Of a DNA stretch of 64,000 bases, positions 1 to 8,119 are shown piece after piece. The stretch spans positions 5,545,501 to 5,609,500 of the forward strand of contig NZ_FSRB01000001.1 in assembly GCF_900129635.1 (NCBI RefSeq), in the 5' to 3' direction. The notes below the pieces were generated by a model, which saw only the letters and a program-made list of their open reading frames with translations, was not told the DNA's origin and did no database searches. Position 1 is the first letter of the stretch. Every line of letters begins with the position of its first letter. The position numbers were made by a program, and so were the translations under genes. This DNA is from Singulisphaera sp. GP187 (GTDB lineage: Bacteria > Planctomycetota > Planctomycetia > Isosphaerales > Isosphaeraceae).

Positions 1-263
1 TGAGCCTACTCGCGACCGGACGCGAGTTCGACTTGATCGTCTCGGACATCGAGATGCCGATCATGGACGGCTGGGAGTTCGCTCGCGAGGTCCGTCGTCG
101 TGGCGTCAAGACGCCGATGCTCGCGTTGACGTCGCTCAGCGGAATCCCCTACGAAGTCAAAGCCAAAGAATGCGGTTTCGACAGTTACGAGGTCAAACTC
201 GACCATGACCGGCTCGTGCGCAAGGTCGGCAACCTCCTGATCGCCCAGTCCTCATTGACCTGA
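1..263 (+). CDS. cheA: C-terminal receiver domain of a CheA-type hybrid histidine kinase (5' end outside window)
   Basis: Open from the left edge of the window (reading frame starts at base 3) to TGA at 261-263, so only the last 86 or so residues are present. They match a CheY-like receiver: the phospho-acceptor aspartate lies in the segment VSDIEMPIMDGWEF, followed by the conserved ALTSL strand and a KLD-containing end typical of receivers fused to CheA. It would phosphorylate or act as a phosphate sink in the chemosensory pathway encoded downstream. cheW begins 11 bp later on the same strand, which is the context that favours a CheA hybrid over a free response regulator. The kinase domains are not visible, so the fusion is inferred. 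Confidence 0.75.
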   Translation, partial: SLLATGREFDLIVSDIEMPIMDGWEFAREVRRRGVKTPMLALTSLSGIPYEVKAKECGFDSYEVKLDHDRLVRKVGNLLIAQSSLT

Positions 264-274
264 AGAGAGCCCCC

Positions 275-748
275 ATGGAGTCGCAACGCCTGTTCTGCAC
301 GTTCCGCGTGGACGGCCGCCTCTTCGGCGTCGACATCCTCGACGTCAAGGAGGTCACCGCCGAGACGACCTCCACGCGCGTCGCGCATGCTCCCGACGAG
401 GTGCTCGGCCTGGTGAATATTCGCGGGCACATCTACCTCGCCCTGGACTTGCGGCGCCTGCTGGGAGTGCCGGCCACGGAGGTGACGGGCGAGAGCCGGC
501 TGGTCCTCTTCAAGCCTTCGGTCGGCAGCGCGTTCGGAGTGGTCGTCGATCAGATCGCGGAGATCCAGACCGTCGACTCCAATCAGATTGAAAGCTTCAC
601 GCAAAATGACCACGAGAACGCCCTTGCGAACGTGCGCCGGGTCGACCTTATCGACGCGGTCTGCAAGCTGAGCGGAGAACTGCTCGTCGTTCTGAACCCG
701 CGACGGTTTCTCGCCGTCGTCGAACAAAAGTTGTCCGCCCTCGCCTGA
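275..748 (+). CDS. cheW: Chemotaxis coupling protein CheW
   Basis: 157-residue protein, normal length for CheW, with one CheW beta-barrel domain across the whole chain. Recognisable segments are the N-terminal strand with FGVDILDVKEV, the central GLVNIRGHIYLALDLRRLLG motif and the VVDQIAEIQTV stretch. It would link the chemoreceptor encoded immediately downstream to the CheA kinase on the cytoplasmic side of the membrane. It lies between cheA and the chemoreceptor gene with gaps of 11 and about 40 bp, so it is almost certainly co-transcribed. A purine-rich GAGAG precedes the ATG. Confidence 0.93.
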   Translation: MESQRLFCTFRVDGRLFGVDILDVKEVTAETTSTRVAHAPDEVLGLVNIRGHIYLALDLRRLLGVPATEVTGESRLVLFKPSVGSAFGVVVDQIAEIQTVDSNQIESFTQNDHENALANVRRVDLIDAVCKLSGELLVVLNPRRFLAVVEQKLSALA

Positions 749-788
749 CCAACCACCCTTGATCGCTTCTCCCTCGCAGGGGCTTCAT

Positions 789-3032
789 GTGAAAAATCTC
801 AAACTTGCCCATAAGATGCTTGCGTCGACCCTGATATTGATGGCATCGATGCTGGCGGTGACTTACGTGGCCGTGACGCGGCTGACGGCCGTCAATTCCC
901 AGGTTCGCCAACTCGTCGACCAGACCATCGTGAAACGCACGTTGGAGACCGAGCTGCACGTCAAGCTCCTGTCCAGTAACCGCGCCCAGAAGAACTCGAT
1001 CCTCTCGCCTAATGACGAGCAGTCGAAGGAGTTCGCGGCCGCGTCCCGGGCCAGTATGGTCGACGCTCGGACGATCCTGGAGCAACTCAAGGAGTTGATC
1101 GCGGCGGAAAAAAACGTCGGCCAGTCGGCCGCCGTCGAGGCGCTCGGAAAGGCGATCGACGGCTACCAGAAGCTCAACGACGAAGCCCTCGAACTCTCGG
1201 TGCAGAACTCCAACGTCAAAGCCAGAAAACTGCTCGCTGGCGATATTCAACGACAGATGGATATCCTTGCGGCGCATTTCCGGAAATGGGTCGGGGCGGT
1301 CCCCTCGAAAGAGGCTCCCAGCGCCGCCGACGTCGCCAGACTCAAGACGCTTTACGAAATCCATACCGCGTTGCTGGAATTGCAACCGAACACGACCAAA
1401 CATATCGAATCGTCCAATGACGAGGAAATGACCGCGCAGGAAAAGAAGCTGGCGGAGCTCCAGGACCGGATCCGGGGCGGGTTGACGGTCGCCGCCGGTG
1501 GTGACCCGACCAGCGAGGTCGAGCCGCGGGCCGCCCTGACCGACCTGAACAACGCCTTTGCCAATCTGTTCAGACTCTCAAGGTCGGACACGAACAATCG
1601 TTCCACGGCGATCTCCCTGGGCGCGGCCAAGCTCGCGGCCGACGAATTCGTCATCAAGATCAGCGACCTCGACCGGTTGCTCGCCAAGGAAGCCACGACC
1701 GGCCGTGACCTGAGCGAAGTCGCCTACCAGAATGGGCTCTGGTGGATCCTGGGGGTGGCGCTCGCGGGCGTGGTGCTAGGCGGTCTCTTCGCCTACTTCG
1801 TCACGCAGTCGATCACCCGACCGGTATTCGAGGTCCGAAACCTGGCGCAGGCGATGGCCAAAGGCGACCTCCGGCAGCGGATCCGGCTCAAACAGCACGA
1901 CGAGGTCGGTCAGCTCTCCGACGCGACCAACACCCTGGCGGAATCGCTCACGCTGATCGTCACCGAGATTCAGAAGGTCTCCGAAGGGCTGGCCGGCTCG
2001 GCGACCGACCTCTCGGGAGTGTCGAACCAGTTGCTCTCGCAGAGCGAGCACGCGTCACTCAAGGCGACCAGCGTCGCGAGCGCTTCGGAGCAGTTGTCGT
2101 CGAATATCAGCACCATGGCCGCCGCCGCCGAAGAGATGAGCGTCAACGTCGCGTCGATCAGCTCCGCAAGCGAAGAAATGAGCATCAACGTCGGCACGAT
2201 CTCCTCGGCCGCCGAGCAGACCTCGACCAACGTCAGCGTCGTCTCCACCGCGGTCGGCGAGATCTCCAGCTCCTTCGCCGACGTGTTGAAGGACGTTCGC
2301 GAAGGCTCGAACGTGGCCGGTGAGGCGAGCCGGATGGCCGACTCGGCCACGGAAACGATTCAACTGCTCAACCGTTCCGGGGCCGAAATCAGCAAGGTCA
2401 CCGAGACGATCAAGATGATCGCGCTCCAGACCAACCTGCTGGCGCTCAACGCGACGATCGAGGCCACCTCGGCCGGCGAGGCGGGCAAAGGGTTTGCCGT
2501 CGTCGCCCACGAGATCAAGGAACTGGCCAACCAGAGTGCCAAGGCGGCCGAAGATATCGCCCGCAAGATCGAAGGGGTGCAGAACAACACGCGTCAGGCG
2601 GTGGAGGTGATCCAGAACGTCTCGCAGATTATCAAAGACATTAACGCATCGTCCGGTAGAATATCACTATCGGTGGAGAAACAGACGCGGGCCGCAACCA
2701 TGATCTCGCAGAACGTGGGAGAGGCGAACAAGGGGGTCGGAGACATCGCCCGGTCGATCGCCGAAGTGGCCAAAGCCGCGGGAGATATGTCGCGGAATGT
2801 GGCCGAGGCCGCGCGGGGAGCGACCGACGTCTCGCGGAACGTCGGCGAGGCGGCGAAGGCGGCCGGCGGCATCTCCTCCGATATCCACGGAGTCAGCGAC
2901 GCCTCGCGGTCCACCAACGAGTCCGCCTCCAAGGTGAACGACTCCGCGGTGCAACTCGACCAGATCGGCAAGGAACTTCGGAAACTGGTCGGCCGGTTCA
3001 AACTCAGCACGGAAGATGCCTCCGCCGTATGA
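789..3032 (+). CDS. Methyl-accepting chemotaxis protein with 14-residue repeats
   Basis: I place the start at GTG 789 because AGGGG sits 6 bases upstream; an in-frame TTG at 759 would add ten residues. The protein of about 747 residues has a first membrane helix near residues 12-33, a mostly helical periplasmic sensor region, a second helix near 316-340, a HAMP domain, and a long cytoplasmic signalling coiled coil. The hairpin tip carries IALQTNLLALNATIEA and then GEAGKGFAVVA, the CheA/CheW contact region. Both arms of the coiled coil contain exact 14-residue repeats (bases 2082-2249 and 2700-2909). Glu-Glu pairs in the first arm (ASEE, AAEE) resemble methylation sites for the CheR and CheB encoded next. 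The stop overlaps the cheB start. The ligand is unknown. Confidence 0.93.
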   Translation: MKNLKLAHKMLASTLILMASMLAVTYVAVTRLTAVNSQVRQLVDQTIVKRTLETELHVKLLSSNRAQKNSILSPNDEQSKEFAAASRASMVDARTILEQLKELIAAEKNVGQSAAVEALGKAIDGYQKLNDEALELSVQNSNVKARKLLAGDIQRQMDILAAHFRKWVGAVPSKEAPSAADVARLKTLYEIHTALLELQPNTTKHIESSNDEEMTAQEKKLAELQDRIRGGLTVAAGGDPTSEVEPRAALTDLNNAFANLFRLSRSDTNNRSTAISLGAAKLAADEFVIKISDLDRLLAKEATTGRDLSEVAYQNGLWWILGVALAGVVLGGLFAYFVTQSITRPVFEVRNLAQAMAKGDLRQRIRLKQHDEVGQLSDATNTLAESLTLIVTEIQKVSEGLAGSATDLSGVSNQLLSQSEHASLKATSVASASEQLSSNISTMAAAAEEMSVNVASISSASEEMSINVGTISSAAEQTSTNVSVVSTAVGEISSSFADVLKDVREGSNVAGEASRMADSATETIQLLNRSGAEISKVTETIKMIALQTNLLALNATIEATSAGEAGKGFAVVAHEIKELANQSAKAAEDIARKIEGVQNNTRQAVEVIQNVSQIIKDINASSGRISLSVEKQTRAATMISQNVGEANKGVGDIARSIAEVAKAAGDMSRNVAEAARGATDVSRNVGEAAKAAGGISSDIHGVSDASRSTNESASKVNDSAVQLDQIGKELRKLVGRFKLSTEDASAV

Positions 3033-4123
3033 ACACGGAACCCTTGCGAGTGCTGATCGTCGACGACTCACGGATCTTCCGCGCGGCCTTGCAGGACGCG
3101 CTCGAAGGCAGGCCGGGACTTCGCGTGGTCGGTTCCGTGTGGAGCGGCGAGAAGGCGCTCGAGTTCGTCCGGCAATCGCCGCCCGACTTGATTACGCTTG
3201 ATGTGAACATGCCGGGACGCGGCGGCCTGGAAACCCTCAGCGATATCCAGGACCTCAACGCCTCCCGGCCGGGCCAGCCCTCGGTCGGGGTCTTGCTCGT
3301 CAGCGCCTTGACGTCGCGGGGTGCGGCGACGACCGTGGAAGGGCTCCAGCGGGGTGCATTTGATTTCATTCGCAAGCCCGACGGGCCCGATGAAAAGGCG
3401 AATGCGGCCCTGCTTCAACAACAGTTGAACGAGAAAATCGACCTCTTCGTCCAGCGGCGCACCGGACGTTCGGGCACGGCTCCCCCGTCCCATCCCGAAC
3501 CGCGGGTCGCGCCGTCGAGTGCGGTTCCGGGCCGGTTTCAGTGCATCGCGATCGGGTCATCGACGGGCGGCCCGGCGGCCCTCGCTCGATTGCTTCCCGC
3601 CTTGACGAAGCAAACCACTCTGCCGATTTTTATCGTTCAGCATATGCCGATGGGCATGACGGGTTACTTTGCGGAAAGCCTGGGGAGAAGGTGCAACTAC
3701 CGGATCGTCGAAGCGTCGGACGGGGACCCTGTCCAGCCGAGCACCGTCTATGTCGCGCCCGGGGGGCAACATATGATCGTGCGGCGTCGCGCCGGGCGGG
3801 TCTTCCTTGGCCTCAACGACCAGCCTCCTGAGAACAGGTGCCGTCCTTCGGTCGACGTCTTTTTCCGCTCCGTCGCCCTCGCCTACCCGCAGTCGGTCCT
3901 TGCCGTGGTTCTGACGGGGATGGGGTCCGACGGCGCGCAGGGGCTGGGGCCACTCAAGCGAAACGGGGCGTACGTGCTCGTCCAGGACGAAGCGACGAGC
4001 GTGGTCTGGGGAATGCCCGGCGCGGCGGTCGCCACCAACCTCGTCGACGAGGTTCTTCCGCTGGACCGCCTCGGCCCCACCATCCTCTCTCTGCTCGGGT
4101 CCAAGGCGACGCCATGCAACTAA
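3029..4123 (+). CDS. cheB: Protein-glutamate methylesterase/deamidase CheB
   Basis: 364-residue CheB with an N-terminal receiver (residues 1-120; DDSRIFR acidic pocket and phospho-acceptor in LDVNMPGRGG) and a C-terminal methylesterase domain (about 170-355). The catalytic Ser-His-Asp set is visible: serine in IGSSTGGPAAL, histidine in VQHMPMGMTGYFAESL, and aspartate in GMGSDGAQGL. It removes methyl groups from, or deamidates, glutamates of the chemoreceptor encoded just upstream. The ATG overlaps the receptor stop codon in ATGA, and its own end overlaps the start of cheR by 10 bp, which implies translational coupling through the operon. Confidence 0.95.
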   Translation: MNTEPLRVLIVDDSRIFRAALQDALEGRPGLRVVGSVWSGEKALEFVRQSPPDLITLDVNMPGRGGLETLSDIQDLNASRPGQPSVGVLLVSALTSRGAATTVEGLQRGAFDFIRKPDGPDEKANAALLQQQLNEKIDLFVQRRTGRSGTAPPSHPEPRVAPSSAVPGRFQCIAIGSSTGGPAALARLLPALTKQTTLPIFIVQHMPMGMTGYFAESLGRRCNYRIVEASDGDPVQPSTVYVAPGGQHMIVRRRAGRVFLGLNDQPPENRCRPSVDVFFRSVALAYPQSVLAVVLTGMGSDGAQGLGPLKRNGAYVLVQDEATSVVWGMPGAAVATNLVDEVLPLDRLGPTILSLLGSKATPCN

Positions 4124-4971
4124 GCGACGCCGCATTCCAGGACATCCGCAAGGCCGTTCACAGCCTCTGCGGCATCGTGATCTCGGTCGACAAGCAATAC
4201 CTCGTCAAGTCGCGTCTGGAAGCCATCCTCAAAAGCAACGGCCTGCCCTCGTACGAAGCGCTGGTGCAGCGGCTGAACCAGCCGGGGTCGCGGCCCCTTC
4301 AGGACCAGGTGATCGAGGCCATCACGACCAAGGAGACTTCGTTCAATCGGGACGGCCATCCCTACGACGAACTTCGCCGCACGGTTCTCATGGACCTTGC
4401 CAGCCGGTTGATCGAACGGAAGGCGTCGCCCCGGCTCTTCTCCCCCAAGGTTCGCATCTGGTGCGCAGCCGTTGCGACCGGCCAGGAAGCGTATAGTGTG
4501 GCGATGGCCGTGACGGATTTCTTGGCGGCTCGCCCCGGCCTGGGTCTGACCCCTGACGATTTCCCGATCCTCGCCTCGGACATCTCCTGCAACGCGCTTG
4601 CCACGGCCCGAGAGGGGCGATATACCACCGCGGAACTCGGCCGTGGACTCAACCACGATCAGCGCGACCGCTTCTTCCGCCAGGAGAATGGGGCCTGGGT
4701 TGTCGCCCCCTCACTCCGCCGAATGGTCGAGTTCCGCCCCCTCAACCTCGTCCAGCCCTTGCCCAACCTGGGGACCTTCGACTTAATCTTGTGTCGGAAT
4801 CTCTTGATCTATTTCGATGAGTCGACACGCCGGCGCCTGTGTCAAGGCTTGCACGCGGCCCTTAACCCCCAGGGGCTCCTCTTGGTCGGCGCGGCGGAAA
4901 GTCTTTACGGAGTTTCCGACGCCTTCGAGGCCGAGCGTCTCGGCAATACCGTCGTGCATCGGAAGTCGTGA
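4114..4971 (+). CDS. cheR: Chemotaxis protein methyltransferase CheR
   Basis: 285-residue SAM-dependent methyltransferase that adds methyl groups to receptor glutamates. The start ATG at 4114 lies inside the end of cheB; a longer reading frame reaching back to 3838 only reads through cheB out of frame. An N-terminal helical CheR_N domain (about 1-75) precedes the methyltransferase domain. The SAM-binding motif is WCAAVATGQEAYSVAM, where most relatives have SAACSTGQEPYS. Further landmarks are the acidic strand ILASDIS and the LILCRNLLIYFD segment. It ends the chemosensory operon; no fla or pil gene is visible, so whether the output is motility or another process cannot be told. Confidence 0.95.
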   Translation: MQLSDAAFQDIRKAVHSLCGIVISVDKQYLVKSRLEAILKSNGLPSYEALVQRLNQPGSRPLQDQVIEAITTKETSFNRDGHPYDELRRTVLMDLASRLIERKASPRLFSPKVRIWCAAVATGQEAYSVAMAVTDFLAARPGLGLTPDDFPILASDISCNALATAREGRYTTAELGRGLNHDQRDRFFRQENGAWVVAPSLRRMVEFRPLNLVQPLPNLGTFDLILCRNLLIYFDESTRRRLCQGLHAALNPQGLLLVGAAESLYGVSDAFEAERLGNTVVHRKS

Positions 4972-4997
4972 GCGCTCGGTGAACTTTTCGGAACGGG

Positions 4998-5216
4998 CAT
5001 CGACTGATCGACAGAAAAGTCGAGTCCGTTCTTTTTCGCAGCCCCGGAGGCCGAACTTCGCCGGAGTAACTCGTTCCCACGCTCTGCGTGGGAATAATGC
5101 CGTTTTGGCCGCTCTGCGGCCCCACCCGCCGGGGAAGAAAGATGACGCAGAGCGTCGCGGACGGCATTCCCACGCAGAGCGTGGGAACGAGATCCCGGTA
5201 TCCTTGCTACAGTCTC
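4998..5216 (+). repeat. MITE family 1, copy A (long form, decayed left end)
   Basis: The right end (CCGGTATCCTTGCTACAGTCTC in two steps) and the central inverted repeat CGTTCCCACGC / GCGTGGGAACG match the copies at 18198, 30032 and 36302. Like copy C it carries an extra internal segment with CTGCGGCCCCACCCGCC and ACGCAGAGCGTCG. The left end is only weakly recognisable, so its boundary is approximate. No direct repeat of the flanks is evident. Confidence 0.7.
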
Positions 5217-5277
5217 CTCAATCCCCGCTGAAATTTACGGTCCACTGCGAGGCCATGGTTGGCGTTGGGCGGGCGCG

Positions 5278-5437
5278 GAAAACTTGGTGTCAGCCGACAT
5301 GCCGCCATTCTGGCGGCACCCGAACCGATGAAAATGCACACTCGCTACCACTCAGTTGGTTGGAGCTCGCTATTTTCAGAGCAGTTCATGTTACCGCATC
5401 GGCCATTTGTCGAAACCTAAACTGACACCGAGTTTTT
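5278..5437. repeat. Inverted-repeat pair, possible small element
   Basis: Sixteen-base arms at 5278-5293 (GAAAACTTGGTGTCAG) and 5422-5437 (CTGACACCGAGTTTTT) are inverted copies with two mismatches, 128 bp apart. No flanking duplication could be recognised. It may be a decayed mobile element or chance structure. Confidence 0.35.
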
Positions 5438-5687
5438 CCTTCTGGCATACTTTAGCCGTCGTCAATCCCGCCGAAATTTACGTCTCACTTCGAGTCTGTG
5501 GTTGGCGTCAGGCATGGCTTCCTCGCCTTGGCGACCCGTCCCGAGTCAGTGGACCGTTCCTCTCGGTTCCGCGGTTTCATCGAATAAATCGGCGCTTTCA
5601 TCGGTCCAATCGACAGAAGTGTTGTTGGTTGACCCCAGACCTGCACGCTTCATCCTGGTCCCACTCACCGATTGTTGAGGAGGAAGC

Positions 5688-7901
5688 ATGAACACTGCCT
5701 TTTGGCTGGTGGCCGCGTTGGCCTGCGCGCAGTTCGGCGGGATGGTATTGGGGTCGGCCCCTGCGAACGCCGATCAGAATGCGCAAACGTTGGTCGAGAA
5801 CGTGCCGCCGCCCCGGCCCGCGGCGAGTCGGATCGTGGCTGTGACCGTGTACCAGGGCCAGGCGCTCGTGACCCGCGAGGTGAGCGTCCCCGAGGGCGAG
5901 GGGACGATCGAACTGGTCGTCACTCCGCTCCCTCCGCAGACTGTCGATGGCTCGCTCTACACTGAGGGGATCGAGGGCCTGCGCGTGCTCAGTACCCGAT
6001 ACCGAACCCGCGCCGTCAAGGAGGACACGCGCGAGGCGGTCCGAGCCAAGGAAGCACAACTCAAAAAGCTCCAGGCCGACGCCGAGCGACTCAAAAATGA
6101 GGTCGCCGTCCAGGTACGCGACCTCCAGTACCTCGAGAAGCTCGAGGGCTTCACCGGCTCGGCGCTGACGAACCTGACGGCGAAGGGGCGGCTCGACAGC
6201 GAAGGAGTCCTGACCCTTAGCAAGTTCGTCATGGAGAGCCGAGGCCTGAAGGCGAAGGCCCAGACCGAGCTCCACCAGCAGTTGCTGGCCAACACTGAAG
6301 GGGCCGAGTTCACCAAACGGCAGCTCACCGAGATGTCGGCCGGCTCGAGCCGGGTCGAACGTGACGCCGTGATCGTCGTGCACAAGACCCGGCCCGACGC
6401 CGGCACCGTGCGACTCGGCTACCTCGTCGGCGCGGCCGATTGGTCGCCGCAGTACCGCCTCCGAGGCGGGGCCGACGACGCCCCCGTCCGGATCGAATGC
6501 CTCGCCGCCGTGGTCCAGCAGACCGGCGAAGCCTGGTCGGATGTCCGCGTCACGCTCTCCACCGCTCGCCCTTCGCTCGACGCCGCGCCCCCGGAACTCC
6601 TCCCGCTCAAAATGAACATCGCTGAGACCGTCAATTCCGGCCCCATCGCGTCACGCGACGACCGGTCCATGCGGATCGCGGAGGAACTCGGCAAGCTCAT
6701 CGATCTCCCGTTCAAGGAGGAAACGCCACTCGAAGATGTGATTAAGTTTATCCGGAGCAGTACCCGGAATTCCGCCTTTCCCGAGGGGATCCCGATCTAT
6801 GTCGATCCGGTCGGGCTCCAGGAGGCGGAGAAGACCATGACTTCACCCGTTCTTTTCGACCTGCCGCAGGTTCCCCTGAAAACGTCATTGAAGCTGATCC
6901 TCAAGCAGCTCGGCATGGTTTACCAGGTTCGGGACGGACTGCTGATGATTACCTCAAGTGACTCGGAGGACCTGGTGAATCCGGACGGCTCGGTCGTTGA
7001 ACGAGGCTTTGCGGGGGGTGGCTTCGGGGGAGGAGGCATGGCCGGTATGGGAGGGATGGGCTTCACGTTGGAGAAACTGCAAGCGACCGGCAGCGTGAGG
7101 CTCAACCAGGCGGCGGCCAGCGACCAGGCCGAGGAGATGCGCGTTCAGGACGACCCGGCGGCGGGGCTTCGCTTGGGTGAGAAGGACAGTCCGAGCGTCA
7201 CTTTCAACGTGGTCGGCCGTATCGATATCCCGTCGCGCAGGGACCCGCAATTGCTCGAAGTCAATCGGGTCGAGCTGCCTGCCGAATACTATGCCAAGGC
7301 CGTGCCCGTCCTGTCTCCTCGCGTCTATCGCCTGGCCAAGCTGACCAACAAGAGCGACCTCGTACTCCTGCCTGGTGAGGCCACGGTCTACGTCGGAACC
7401 GATTTCGTCGGGCGGATGAAACTCCCCTTGGTGGCCGCGGGAGAGCCGTTTGTGGTCGGCTTCGGCGTCGATCCCCAACTCCAGGTTGGCCGGCGGCTGG
7501 TCCACAAGTCGCGCACAGTGCAGGGAGGGAACCAGGTCTTCTCCTATGAATTCCGGATCAGCCTGCGGAACTACCGGCCCGGCCCGGTTAAGGTTCAACT
7601 CTGGGACCGCCTGCCCAGCCCGGATGGCGAGGCCGTGGTGGTCAACCTGGTGAAGACGTCGGCCGCACTGAGCACCGACGCTCTCTACGAGCGCACCGCC
7701 CGGACCGATAACCTGCTGCGCTGGGACCTCGAAGTGCCTCCGGGCACGGTCGGCGACAAGACGATGTCCCTGAACTACGAGTTCCGCCTGGAATACGCCC
7801 GCGACCTCCCACAACCCCGGTTCATCTCCGGCGGCCTGGGCGAAGCCCCCATCGGTGGCGGGGCCATGGGCATGGGCGGCATGGGCGGCGGCATGCGATA
7901 G
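5688..7901 (+). CDS. Secreted MuiA-family protein (DUF4140/DUF4139) with internal STN-like insertion
   Basis: 737 residues with an N-terminal signal peptide (hydrophobic residues 5-22, ending near ANA). A DUF4140-type strand region (about 48-110) begins with VTVYQGQALVTREV. It is followed by a charged coiled coil (about 118-145) and the long beta-rich DUF4139 region of mucoidy inhibitor A proteins. Unusually, residues of about 330-425 are an inserted segment whose end reads VPLKTSLKLILKQLGMVYQV, resembling the short N-terminal domain of secretins and TonB receptors. Glycine-methionine-rich linkers follow this insert and form the C-terminus. GGAGGA sits 5 bases before the ATG. The biochemical role of MuiA proteins is not established; an envelope location is inferred from the signal peptide. 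Confidence 0.85.
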   Translation: MNTAFWLVAALACAQFGGMVLGSAPANADQNAQTLVENVPPPRPAASRIVAVTVYQGQALVTREVSVPEGEGTIELVVTPLPPQTVDGSLYTEGIEGLRVLSTRYRTRAVKEDTREAVRAKEAQLKKLQADAERLKNEVAVQVRDLQYLEKLEGFTGSALTNLTAKGRLDSEGVLTLSKFVMESRGLKAKAQTELHQQLLANTEGAEFTKRQLTEMSAGSSRVERDAVIVVHKTRPDAGTVRLGYLVGAADWSPQYRLRGGADDAPVRIECLAAVVQQTGEAWSDVRVTLSTARPSLDAAPPELLPLKMNIAETVNSGPIASRDDRSMRIAEELGKLIDLPFKEETPLEDVIKFIRSSTRNSAFPEGIPIYVDPVGLQEAEKTMTSPVLFDLPQVPLKTSLKLILKQLGMVYQVRDGLLMITSSDSEDLVNPDGSVVERGFAGGGFGGGGMAGMGGMGFTLEKLQATGSVRLNQAAASDQAEEMRVQDDPAAGLRLGEKDSPSVTFNVVGRIDIPSRRDPQLLEVNRVELPAEYYAKAVPVLSPRVYRLAKLTNKSDLVLLPGEATVYVGTDFVGRMKLPLVAAGEPFVVGFGVDPQLQVGRRLVHKSRTVQGGNQVFSYEFRISLRNYRPGPVKVQLWDRLPSPDGEAVVVNLVKTSAALSTDALYERTARTDNLLRWDLEVPPGTVGDKTMSLNYEFRLEYARDLPQPRFISGGLGEAPIGGGAMGMGGMGGGMR

Positions 7902-7919
7902 CGCACGCCTCGGAAATTT

Positions 7920-7957
7920 CGCTCGCCCCAAGGCGAGCGGGGAGCGTCAGCTCCCTG
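7920..7957. repeat. Double-hairpin repeat (family 3), probable bidirectional terminator
   Basis: Two adjacent stem-loops: CGCTCGCC/GGCGAGCG and GGGAGC/GCTCCC, 19 bp past the muiA-like stop and between convergent genes. Near-identical units occur at 47413-47453 and 55758-55800. Position and structure suggest transcription termination; there is no long T-run. Confidence 0.55.
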
Positions 7958-8119
7958 TCTTCGTGACTTGGTCGTTTGGTCTGTCGAGGGAATCGGGACG
8001 GGCGGGGGTAGGCCGTTTGGAGATACAAAGAGGTCAGGAACCGAAAGCCACCCGATCGGTCCCTGACCAAGGCTTTGGCTCCGCTCGCCCGGGGATCAAA
8101 ATCGCGGAGCCGATCGTCC

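Larger units (their letters stand above)
4972..5687. other. 716-bp intergenic region with repeat elements, no gene seen
   Basis: Between cheR and the muiA-like gene I see no credible coding region. It holds one long copy of MITE family 1 (4998-5216), an inverted-repeat pair at 5278-5293 and 5422-5437, and two diverged direct copies of a roughly 50-bp stretch starting with TCAATCCC (about 5219-5270 and 5463-5513). The last 30 bases provide the ribosome binding site GGAGGA for the next gene. Confidence 0.6.

Noticed and set aside
3838..4113. Long upstream extension of cheR
   Set aside because: It reads through cheB in another frame; the ATG at 4114 gives the normal family length.
5060..5216. 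Palindromic repeat considered as part of a CRISPR array
   Set aside because: Copies are dispersed over tens of kilobases, have terminal inverted repeats and 8-bp flanking duplications, and lack regularly spaced unique spacers.
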